A stretch of DNA of 64,000 nt from Paralteromonas sediminis. GTDB lineage: Bacteria > Pseudomonadota > Gammaproteobacteria > Enterobacterales > Alteromonadaceae. This document shows positions 56,477-64,000 of this stretch, in pieces (position 1 is the stretch's first letter; every line of letters starts with the position of its first letter). The notes beneath the pieces are model-generated. The model worked only from the letters and a program-made list of their open reading frames with translations. It was not told the origin of the DNA and searched no databases. The stretch lies in assembly GCF_003820355.1 (NCBI RefSeq), contig NZ_RPOK01000005.1, positions 124,001 to 188,000 of the forward strand. The letters are read 5' to 3'. A program made the position numbers and the translations under genes.

Positions 56477-58840
56477 ATGGAGCAAGTCAAAAACCCAGTA
56501 ACACGAAGCGTCATCATTGGTGTAATCGCAGCGAGTGCTGCGATTCACTTTTTGGCGCTTTACCTGGGAAAGGAACATCTTCACGATTGGCGCTGGGAAA
56601 ACGTTCCCGTACACAGTGGACTTGAGATAGCCGGCTCATTTATTGCCTTTTATGTTGCCTACCTTTTAACTGCCCTTGAACAAAAAGGAGAAGGCACCCG
56701 ATTTAATCTGCCTATTGCAGGTGCCATGGTGGGCATGGGCGTGATAGATGGCATGCATTCTTTAGTGCACCCAGGAGCCTTATTTGTGTGGTTGCATTCA
56801 ACAGCTACCTTTGTAGGCGGTATACTGTTTTGCTTGCTCTTAATGCCTAAACGATGGACCAGTTGGATAGGCCCTCATTGGCCGCTTCAAGTATTTTTTG
56901 CATCGCTCGTTTTTTCTGTGCTGTCCATTGTATTTGCCTCTGAACTCCCCACCATGGCAAATGAACAGGGCTTCACCAATGTCGCCGTATTTTTGAATGT
57001 TACGGGCGGTATTTTTTTATTAATTGCTGCTATTAAACTTTTGTTAACCTTTTTACGCTACAGACAAACCGACGACCTGCTATTTGTTCTGCATTGCGCC
57101 ATGTTTGGCTTTGCTGCCATTATGTTTGAGCAATCTCGGTTGTGGGATATCACTTGGTGGGGCTGGCACATATTGCGATTTTTAGCCTATGCCGTGGCTT
57201 TGTGGTTTGCTATATCAAGTGATTCGATTGCTCAGTTGAGAACACACAATGCGAAAATAAGCTTGGACAAACAAGTCAAACAAAAACAGGGGGAATTAGA
57301 GTCAAGTAAAAAAGAATTCGATATATCAGAGCAGAAGCGCAATGCCTTGTTATCTTGTCTAACGGATGCAGTCATTGTTATTGATGATAAGGGGCTAATC
57401 GCTCTGTTTACACCGGCCGCTGAATCCCTCTTTAATTATAAAGCTAACGAGCTTATCGGAAAGCCCATCGAGTTATTGATGCCATCTGACATTGCTAGCA
57501 AACATCCCACCTACTTAAAAGAATACAAAGACAAAGGCAAAGGCAAAGCTAAAATTATTGGCCAAAGAAGGCAGCTATTGGGCTGCAAGGCGAGCGGAGA
57601 AACCTTTCCAATCGAGCTTACCATTAATACCTATCGCGAAAATCAGCAGCTGTTTTTTGTTGGACTGATTCGCGACATTACAATGCGAATAAAACAAGAA
57701 GAGCAAATAAAGCTTGCAATGTACGAAGCGCAACGGGCCAATGAAGCTAAGAGCGATTTTTTAGCCAATATGAGTCATGAAATCCGTACCCCCATGAATG
57801 GGATTTACGGCACGCTACAGTTACTCGGCTCTGAAGTGTTAAGTGAAACAGGGCGAGACTATCTCGATAAAGCCCGCTACTCGTGTAAAAACTTACTCAC
57901 TATTATCAATGACATCTTAGATTACTCAAAGATTGAAGCCAATAAATTAGAAATCGAATACATTACAATGAGTATCTCTAAAGTCGTGGAAGCAATATCA
58001 TCGGACATGCTTCCAGTCGCCAAACAAAAAGGGATCGCGCTGAATGTGAAAGTTGATTTACAGCATGACCTGTGGATTGGCGACCCCGTTAGGATAGGAC
58101 AAATCCTGTTAAATTTAACATCCAATGCTATTAAATTTACCGAACAGGGCGTTGTGAGCATCATCATCACTGAGCTCGACAATGGTGCGGGTTTATCTAT
58201 TGAGGTTACCGATACTGGCATTGGCATGGATAAATCAGCCCTAGAACGCCTCTTTTCTCGCTTTGAACAAGCCGACAACACAACTACAAGAGAGTACGGC
58301 GGCACAGGTTTAGGCATGGCGATCACACAATCGCTGGTGTCACTGATGGGAGGAAGCGTAAACGCGTCCAGTCGTGAAGGACAAGGAACGCAAATAGCTA
58401 TTTGCCTACCGCTTAAGCGTTCGGAAGAGATAAACCCACAGGAAGATGACGGTAAATCTGCATTAGAGCATTTAGACTTGGCCGATAAACGTATCCTAAT
58501 TGCCGAGGACAATGACATTAATCAAATGGTCATCAGTGCCATGCTTGAACTCACTGGTGCCCAACTGCTAATCGCTAATAATGGGGTAGAAGCCGTAACC
58601 AAATGTGACACATTCAAACCAGACTTAATTCTGATGGACATACAGATGCCCAAAATGGACGGCGTAGAAGCTTGCCAACGCATTTTACAAAAATACTCTC
58701 ATCTACCTATTGTTGCACTGACGGCAAATGTGATGACGGAGGATATTACCCATTATAAAAATTCAGGCTTTACTGATCATTTAGGCAAACCCATAGAAAT
58801 GCATAAACTGGCCTCCGTGTTAAAGCGTTGTATAGGCTGA
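56477..58840 (+). CDS. Membrane hybrid sensor histidine kinase with receiver
   Basis: This 787-residue kinase has an N-terminal block of about seven membrane segments (about 10-250) with many His residues (24, 34, 36, 46, 94, 98, 107), perhaps MASE3-like. A short coiled coil (260-285), a PAS domain (about 290-402), HisKA with His434 (NMSHEIRTPMNG), HATPase (NLTSNAIKF, DTGIGM, GGTGLGMA) and a receiver with Asp721 (LILMDIQMP) follow. There is no output domain, so phosphate probably passes to a separate partner. AGGGT lies before the ATG. The convergent YhiN gene is 6 bases away. Confidence 0.9.
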   Translation: MEQVKNPVTRSVIIGVIAASAAIHFLALYLGKEHLHDWRWENVPVHSGLEIAGSFIAFYVAYLLTALEQKGEGTRFNLPIAGAMVGMGVIDGMHSLVHPGALFVWLHSTATFVGGILFCLLLMPKRWTSWIGPHWPLQVFFASLVFSVLSIVFASELPTMANEQGFTNVAVFLNVTGGIFLLIAAIKLLLTFLRYRQTDDLLFVLHCAMFGFAAIMFEQSRLWDITWWGWHILRFLAYAVALWFAISSDSIAQLRTHNAKISLDKQVKQKQGELESSKKEFDISEQKRNALLSCLTDAVIVIDDKGLIALFTPAAESLFNYKANELIGKPIELLMPSDIASKHPTYLKEYKDKGKGKAKIIGQRRQLLGCKASGETFPIELTINTYRENQQLFFVGLIRDITMRIKQEEQIKLAMYEAQRANEAKSDFLANMSHEIRTPMNGIYGTLQLLGSEVLSETGRDYLDKARYSCKNLLTIINDILDYSKIEANKLEIEYITMSISKVVEAISSDMLPVAKQKGIALNVKVDLQHDLWIGDPVRIGQILLNLTSNAIKFTEQGVVSIIITELDNGAGLSIEVTDTGIGMDKSALERLFSRFEQADNTTTREYGGTGLGMAITQSLVSLMGGSVNASSREGQGTQIAICLPLKRSEEINPQEDDGKSALEHLDLADKRILIAEDNDINQMVISAMLELTGAQLLIANNGVEAVTKCDTFKPDLILMDIQMPKMDGVEACQRILQKYSHLPIVALTANVMTEDITHYKNSGFTDHLGKPIEMHKLASVLKRCIG

Positions 58841-58846
58841 ATCGGT

Positions 58847-60034
58847 TTACACTACCTGCCCTGCCGCCCAGCCACTGCTCCAGGCCCATTGAAAGTTGTA
58901 GCCCCCCAACCAGCCGGTAACGTCTACCACCTCGCCAATAAAGTACAGTCCGTTTACGTCTTTTGCCATCATAGTTTTAGAAGACAGCTGCCCAGTACTT
59001 ACCCCACCAAGCGTCACTTCCGCTGTTCTATAGCCCTCAGTACCATTGGGTTTGAGTTGCCACTCGTTCAACGAGTCTGCAATACAAGCAAGCTCGTTTG
59101 AAGTGTATTGTTTAACAGGCTTATTTTCCCACTGGTTAATTTGCATTAATGCACTGGTCAGTCTCTTTGGAAAAAACTCGCTTAAACAAGTAGATAATAA
59201 AGACTCTCTATTCTTGATTCGCCATTCGGCGACAAGTGAATGTGCGTCACTGTCAGGGATTAGGTTTATTTGAAGAGTATTGCCCGGCTCCCAAAAAGAG
59301 GATATCTGCAAGATGGATGGACCGCTAAGACCTCTGTGGGTAAACAGCATTTGTTCGCGAAAACCTGTGTCATTGCAGCTCGCATAAACATCTACCGACA
59401 CACCGCTAATTTCAGCTAACACGGCTTTGTCGTGGTCGTGCAGTGTAAAGGGCACTAGGGCAGCTCGAGTCGGCTCAATAGACAAGCCAAACTGAGTGGC
59501 AAGCTGATAGCCAAACGGCGTCGCACCCAACTTAGGCATACTCAATCCGCCACTGGCAATAACCAGAGATTCACAATGGTACAAGCCTTTTGATGTCTCA
59601 ACGTGGTAGCCTGTACCGCTTTTTTCAACGCGTAAAATCTCTGTGCGCGTTGTGACCACAACATTTGACTGCTCACACTCAGCCAACAGCATAGCGACGA
59701 TATCTTTGGCTGAATTATCACAAAAGAGCTGTCCGAGCGTTTTTTCGTGGTAAGGAATGCCGTATTTTTCCACGAGTGCAATGAAATCCCACTGGGTATA
59801 TCGACTCAGCGCTGATTTACAAAAATGTGGGTTTTGACTCAAGAAATTTGCTGGGCTGGCATACATATTCGTGAAGTTGCAACGACCACCGCCAGATATG
59901 AGGATTTTTCTGCCAACTTTTTTTGCATTGTCGAGTACTTCGACACGTCGCCCGCGTTTACCCGCCTCAGCCGCACAAAAAAGGCCAGCTGCGCCAGCAC
60001 CTATAACAATTACATCACGCTCTATCACGCTCAT
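58847..60034 (-). CDS. YhiN/HI0933-family flavoprotein
   Basis: This 395-residue FAD protein starts with a dinucleotide-binding loop (VIGAGAAGLFCAAEAGKRG), then KKVGRKILISGGGRCNFTN, the hallmark of the HI0933/YhiN family. The C-terminal FAD loop (NGLYFIGEVVDVTGWLGGYNFQWAWSSG) is intact. Substrate and reaction are unknown. Its start is upstream of a TTATTTTTTTG stretch with no clear ribosome site. It is downstream of the peroxiredoxin gene on the same strand (79-base gap). Confidence 0.92.
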   Translation of the reverse strand: MSVIERDVIVIGAGAAGLFCAAEAGKRGRRVEVLDNAKKVGRKILISGGGRCNFTNMYASPANFLSQNPHFCKSALSRYTQWDFIALVEKYGIPYHEKTLGQLFCDNSAKDIVAMLLAECEQSNVVVTTRTEILRVEKSGTGYHVETSKGLYHCESLVIASGGLSMPKLGATPFGYQLATQFGLSIEPTRAALVPFTLHDHDKAVLAEISGVSVDVYASCNDTGFREQMLFTHRGLSGPSILQISSFWEPGNTLQINLIPDSDAHSLVAEWRIKNRESLLSTCLSEFFPKRLTSALMQINQWENKPVKQYTSNELACIADSLNEWQLKPNGTEGYRTAEVTLGGVSTGQLSSKTMMAKDVNGLYFIGEVVDVTGWLGGYNFQWAWSSGWAAGQVV

Positions 60035-60113
60035 CTTATTTTTTTGAGTTGGAATTTCAAAACAGAGTATACAGGGATTGCAGCGCTCAGGACGAGCGCT
60101 GCGAAAAAAAGGT

Positions 60114-60587
60114 TTATAGACTCGTTAGCAAGGTTTCGGCATCACTGACTTCAAATTTGCCGGGCGCTTCAACATTCAAATGCGTTACAACGCCATTATC
60201 GACTACCATGGAATAACGTTGAGAACGCACACCACCAAAACCCGCCGTATCCATATCCAATCCGATAGCTTTAGAAAAGCTGCCGTCACCGTCAGCCAAC
60301 ATATCAATGGCTTCGGCATTAGAGGCCTTACCCCATGCATCCATCACAAACGCATCATTTACAGAAACGCAGATAATACTGTCGATCCCCTTAGCCTTTA
60401 TCTTATCAGCCAGAGCTACATATCCCGGCAAGTGAGCCGCCGAACAGGTAGGGGTAAACGCACCTGGAACTGCAAACACAGCAACACGTTTGCCAGCAAA
60501 TAAATCCTGAGTGGTGGGATTGGTCATTTCACCATTGGCCAACACGCTAAATGTGGCGTCAGGTAGTGCACTGCCTACTTTAATCAT
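60114..60587 (-). CDS. Peroxiredoxin (Prx5-like)
   Basis: This 157-residue thiol peroxidase has the peroxidatic Cys in VPGAFTPTCSAAHLPGY (PxxxTxxC) and the ending VEAPGKFEVSDAETLL of Prx5/hybrid type enzymes. A second cysteine (SIICVS) may resolve. It reduces H2O2 and organic peroxides. The start overlaps the end of rsmJ by 8 bases with AGGAG upstream, so it is part of the recG-rsmJ operon. Confidence 0.93.
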   Translation of the reverse strand: MIKVGSALPDATFSVLANGEMTNPTTQDLFAGKRVAVFAVPGAFTPTCSAAHLPGYVALADKIKAKGIDSIICVSVNDAFVMDAWGKASNAEAIDMLADGDGSFSKAIGLDMDTAGFGGVRSQRYSMVVDNGVVTHLNVEAPGKFEVSDAETLLTSL

Positions 60588-61377
60588 TCTTTTCTCCTGT
60601 TTGATGGTTTATGTACACATCAAATCTGTGTTTTTTCATAGTAACGCTCATAGTGGGTGTATGCGCATTGAGCACAGCGGCACTGTTGGGCCGCTTTACT
60701 ACCACCCGCTTCTTAGCCAATGCCAAGGCTGGCATTAGCAGAGAATCTGCATCTTCGTCGTGCCCCAGTAGTTGCTGAAAAAGCTGCATTTCTTTTTTAA
60801 CCAGCGCTGACTTTTTTCGATGTGGAAACATAGGGTCTAAATACACAGCATCTGGCGCTTGATTCGCCCCCTGTTGTTCACGCCATGTCAGCATGGTAGT
60901 TACGCTGTTACCATGGATCAGGGTCATTTTTTCTGCCAACTCAGGTTGCCGCGACTTGAGCTGAATCAGGCCATCTTCCAATAGTGCTGCCACCACAGGA
61001 GACCGTTCCACCATAACCACAACGCAACCAAAATGGGCGAGCACAGAGGCGTCTCTACCGAGCCCGGGTGTAGCATCTAACACGGTCCATGGTTGCCCTT
61101 TATTTCCAATAGCCTTTACGATGGATTCTGACTTAGCCGTGCTTTTTTGTAGGCGATAATGAAGTTCTGGACTTGTGAACTCTGCTTTAACTGGAGACTG
61201 CTTTTTCTCACCCGCATTCATTAACCCCAGTCCATTTGCATCACAAACCAGCACTAGCCCTTGATTTGGATAGTTTTTCAGAACATCAAAACAATACCGC
61301 TGACTGAGATCGTTGGCATATTGCTGCTGCTCAGATGAACAGTCCTGCGCGATGAAAAGACCTGTAAAGTTATTCAT
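60580..61377 (-). CDS. rsmJ: RsmJ, 16S rRNA m2G1516 methyltransferase
   Basis: RsmJ (YhiQ) methylates guanine 1516 of 16S rRNA using S-adenosylmethionine. The 265-residue product has motif I as DATPGLGRDASVLA, and a YLDPMFPHRKKSALVKKEM block matching the family. The start is the ATG at 61377; a TTG three bases earlier directly abuts the recG stop. The recG stop lies 3 bases before this ATG. Confidence 0.94.
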   Translation of the reverse strand: MNNFTGLFIAQDCSSEQQQYANDLSQRYCFDVLKNYPNQGLVLVCDANGLGLMNAGEKKQSPVKAEFTSPELHYRLQKSTAKSESIVKAIGNKGQPWTVLDATPGLGRDASVLAHFGCVVVMVERSPVVAALLEDGLIQLKSRQPELAEKMTLIHGNSVTTMLTWREQQGANQAPDAVYLDPMFPHRKKSALVKKEMQLFQQLLGHDEDADSLLMPALALAKKRVVVKRPNSAAVLNAHTPTMSVTMKKHRFDVYINHQTGEKND

Positions 61378-61380
61378 CAA

Positions 61381-63468
61381 TTAAGCCTGCCCATATTGTG
61401 CCTTAACACCAATCCAACGCTGTATAGCCGCTTCGGCCTTTTCCGGATAGTCAGTGAACAGTGTCTGCGCCACAGATTGTGCGAGTGGAATAAGGTGCTG
61501 ATCCCGGCTTAAATCAGCGATTCGCAATTCCGCCAGACCAGTTTGCCGTGTTCCCATTAATTCTCCGGGACCTCGGATCTCAAGATCCTGCTGCGCGATA
61601 AAAAAACCGTCGTTTGAGTCGCGTAAAACACCCAATCTCTTCGTGGCGGTTTTAGATAATGGACTCTGATACATCAACACACAGTGACTTTCTATCGCCC
61701 CTCGGCCTACACGACCTCGCAACTGATGGAGCTGGGCAAGTCCTAAACGCTCCGGATTTTCTATGATCATTAAGCTGGCGTTGGGCACATCAACACCCAC
61801 CTCAATCACAGTAGTAGCCACTAGCAAGTCTAAATCTCCACGCTTAAATTCATCCATGATCGCCTGTTTTTCTGCGGGTTTCAGACGCCCGTGAACCAAG
61901 CCAATTCGACAATCTGGTAACGCTGTTCTAAGCACTGTGGCGGTATCTTCCGCTGCCTGACACTGCAAGAATTCTGATTCTTCTATGAGTGTGCACACCC
62001 AATAAGCCTGCCTACCTTGCCCTTTGCAGGCTTGACGCACACGTTCGACAATTTCTGATCGCCTTGAATCAGGCAACACAACGGTTTTTACTGGTGTCCG
62101 GCCTGGAGGTAGCTCATCGATTATCGACGTTTCAAGGTCAGCATACGCCGTCATGGCCAGGGTACGAGGTATCGGTGTTGCGGTCATAATAAGTTGGTGA
62201 GGGAAACGTCCTTGCTGCTCGCCTTTTTCCCTTAAAGCGAGTCGTTGATGCACCCCAAATCGATGTTGTTCATCCACGATAACTAGTGCTAGATTTTGAT
62301 AGCTGACCTGTTCCTGAAAAATAGCATGGGTGCCCACCAGCATGGTTATTTCACCCGCCTGTAATTTTTCTAAAACCTGCTTTCGCGCGCTACCTTTGAG
62401 TTTGCCAGCCAACCAACCCACCTCAATACCGAGTGGTTCAAACCAAGCCCGAAAGTTATTAGCATGCTGCTCGGCCAACAGTTCTGTAGGTGCCATCAGA
62501 GCTACTTGATACCCAGCTTCAATGGTAGAAAGCGCGGCTATAGCCGCTACCAGTGTTTTGCCTGAGCCCACGTCGCCCTGTACCAACCTCATCATAGGAA
62601 ACGGTTTGGTTAAATCCTGACGGATTTCTTCATTAACCCGTTGTTGAGCGCCAGTAGGTGAAAACGGTAACCCGCGAAGAAAGTCTGCCGTCAACTTACC
62701 CGTACCGGTCAACGGAAAGCCTGCTTGTTGTTGACTCATTTGTCGTACCTTGAGCATGCTTAAATGTTGTGCTGCCAATTCCTCAATGATCAGCCGTTGT
62801 TGTGCGGGGTGCTGCCCCTGCTCTAACTGTATCACGTCGCTGTCAGGCGGTGGACGATGCACGGTTTTTATTGCCTCATGAAGCGCCATTTGTCCCTGAT
62901 AAATGCCATCAGGTAGCAAATCAGTCAGGGTTGAGTTAGCAAGACGAGTAAGCGCCTCTTCAGTTAATGCACGCAACGTGCCTTGCCTAATGCCTTCTGT
63001 TGTTGGATACACAGGCGTTAACGTGTCTTCGACTGGGCTGTTGGAATCCTCTAACAAAGTAAACTCAGGGTGCATCATTTCTAATCCGACTTTACCCAGC
63101 TTTATTTCACCAAAGCATCGTAAGGTATTACCTGGCGTCATAGCTTCCCGCTGTAACTTGCCAAAATGAAAGAAGCGCACTGTGATCTGGTCCGCCGCGT
63201 CTTGGAGTTTCACTACCAACATACGCTTTTTACCGTATTGTATGTTTGCGTTAACCACTTCGCCTTGAATGGTGACATGCATGCCCGCCCGACAATCCCG
63301 CAACGGGTAAACCCGTGTGCGATCTTCATAACGCAATGGCAGGTGAAACAATAGGTCCTGAATAGTAAACAAGTTCAACTTGGCCAAGCGCTCAGCGACC
63401 TTACTGCCAACACCTTTTAGTTGTGTGATAGAAGCGGTTTTAAGAACCGTTAATCCGGCTTGTTGCAA
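61381..63468 (-). CDS. recG: RecG, ATP-dependent DNA helicase
   Basis: RecG reverses stalled forks and processes branched DNA. The 695-residue product has the N-terminal wedge/OB domain (LKGVGSKVAERL, LPLRYEDRTRVYPL), helicase motif I GDVGSGKTLVA (about 300), motif II DEQHRFGVHQR, and the motif VI/TRG region (ENPERLGLAQLHQLRGRVGRG). The start is a TTG at 63468, giving MQQAGLTVLKTA; no ATG is present nearby upstream in frame. It is the first gene of recG-rsmJ-peroxiredoxin. Confidence 0.96.
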   Translation of the reverse strand: MQQAGLTVLKTASITQLKGVGSKVAERLAKLNLFTIQDLLFHLPLRYEDRTRVYPLRDCRAGMHVTIQGEVVNANIQYGKKRMLVVKLQDAADQITVRFFHFGKLQREAMTPGNTLRCFGEIKLGKVGLEMMHPEFTLLEDSNSPVEDTLTPVYPTTEGIRQGTLRALTEEALTRLANSTLTDLLPDGIYQGQMALHEAIKTVHRPPPDSDVIQLEQGQHPAQQRLIIEELAAQHLSMLKVRQMSQQQAGFPLTGTGKLTADFLRGLPFSPTGAQQRVNEEIRQDLTKPFPMMRLVQGDVGSGKTLVAAIAALSTIEAGYQVALMAPTELLAEQHANNFRAWFEPLGIEVGWLAGKLKGSARKQVLEKLQAGEITMLVGTHAIFQEQVSYQNLALVIVDEQHRFGVHQRLALREKGEQQGRFPHQLIMTATPIPRTLAMTAYADLETSIIDELPPGRTPVKTVVLPDSRRSEIVERVRQACKGQGRQAYWVCTLIEESEFLQCQAAEDTATVLRTALPDCRIGLVHGRLKPAEKQAIMDEFKRGDLDLLVATTVIEVGVDVPNASLMIIENPERLGLAQLHQLRGRVGRGAIESHCVLMYQSPLSKTATKRLGVLRDSNDGFFIAQQDLEIRGPGELMGTRQTGLAELRIADLSRDQHLIPLAQSVAQTLFTDYPEKAEAAIQRWIGVKAQYGQA

Positions 63469-63534
63469 TGCGTTGTAACTGTGAAAAAAGACATGATGCG
63501 CAAGTTATATCAAACCTGCGCACAATTGCGAGTG

Positions 63535-64000
63535 TTACTTGAGGGCAGTTGCCGCGGCGAGAATCAGTTGCTCAGACGGTCGGGCTTTAAAATCGGGATT
63601 AACGTAGCTAAAGCGCACAACACCCATAGTATCAATGATAAATATGGAGGGTGCGGGTAAGACAGACGCACCGCTCTCGTCTTTAGTCAGACTGATACCA
63701 AAACCGGTGTATTTCTGAACCGTCTCGTCATCTACTTTAAATCCGACGCCAAAACCTTTAATAGCAGACAAAGCGCTATCTGAAATTAATGTTACGGCAA
63801 ACTCAGTCTGGAGTTTCTGCTCTTGCAGTTTCGCCGGTGACTCTGGCGATACCGCGAGGACCTGATAGCCTAACTCAACCAATTGAGACTCTATATTCTT
63901 TAACCCTGCAAGTTGACGGCTGCAGTATGGACACCAGCCACCCCGATAAAACAACACAATTGACGGTTTTTGCATAGCCAACCCGCGCAAACTCACTGGG
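63535..64000 (-). CDS. Peroxiredoxin-like (AhpC/TSA) protein, 5' end outside the window
   Basis: This reading frame runs to the window edge, so the N-terminus is missing; about 155 residues are seen. The thioredoxin fold has FYRGGWCPYCSRQL with a CxxC motif. Residues PVSLRGLAMQKPSIV before it fit mid-domain sequence of the AhpC/TSA peroxiredoxin-like family. An apparent GTG at 63996 is unlikely to be the real start. It lies about 66 bases upstream of recG on the same strand, with no terminator visible between them. Confidence 0.85.
   Translation of the reverse strand, partial: PVSLRGLAMQKPSIVLFYRGGWCPYCSRQLAGLKNIESQLVELGYQVLAVSPESPAKLQEQKLQTEFAVTLISDSALSAIKGFGVGFKVDDETVQKYTGFGISLTKDESGASVLPAPSIFIIDTMGVVRFSYVNPDFKARPSEQLILAAATALK

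Noticed and set aside
57922-58518. 198-codon minus-strand reading frame inside the hybrid kinase gene
   Set aside because: It covers the conserved HATPase region of the kinase on the opposite strand and shows no domain.

Overview
The window looks like chromosomal DNA of a marine gammaproteobacterium, most likely of the order Alteromonadales. The evidence is a complete MSHA type IV pilus locus between ssb/uvrA and mreBC, as in Vibrio, Shewanella and Alteromonas relatives, together with the conserved gene strings lptM-lysA-dapF-DUF484-xerC-yigB, mpl-ubiX, recG-rsmJ and ppa-fbp. Coding density is very high. I see no rRNA or tRNA genes, insertion sequences, prophage, CRISPR array or defence island. 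No gene-free stretch exceeds about 215 bases.

Layout. 1-1337 (minus) holds the start of mreC and all of mreB (cell shape). 1435-17729 (minus) is the MSHA locus, transcribed mshI, a pilN-like gene, mshJ, K, L, M, N, E, G, F, B, A, C, D, O, P, Q. The first part encodes the inner-membrane platform, secretin and ATPases; the second encodes the pilins and the MshQ surface protein. 17834-24192 holds a pirin, ssb, a YajR-like exporter, and uvrA with a thioesterase. 24405-27891 holds a hybrid sensor kinase and a chemoreceptor, convergent. 27963-34450 holds a DUF3299 protein, ppa, fbp, mpl, ubiX, rraA, and a PAP2 phosphatase/glycosyltransferase pair. 34503-39043 is the lptM-lysA-dapF-DUF484-xerC-yigB operon. 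39040-46923 holds cysE, uvrD behind a consensus LexA box, a GGDEF regulator, rarD, recQ and a glutathione S-transferase. 47118-51161 holds a membrane GGDEF-EAL protein, ribA and a secreted histidine-rich protein. 51242-56396 holds an acyl-CoA ligase and TonB-dependent receptor pair divergent from an AraC regulator. 56477-64000 holds a second hybrid kinase, a YhiN flavoprotein, a peroxiredoxin, rsmJ, recG and a truncated peroxiredoxin-like gene.

How the genes may work together. MshE carries the N-terminal c-di-GMP-binding motif known to control MSHA pilus extension, and two c-di-GMP enzymes lie in the same window. One of them follows SOS-boxed uvrD by 16 bases, so a DNA damage to c-di-GMP to pilus link is a testable inference. 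The AraC/TonB receptor/acyl-CoA ligase block looks like a regulated uptake and activation module for a hydrophobic carboxylic acid. The least explained items are the histidine-rich secreted protein, whose ribosome binding site lies in a predicted stem, the calcium-loop-like motif at the MshQ C-terminus, and the PAP2/glycosyltransferase pair.
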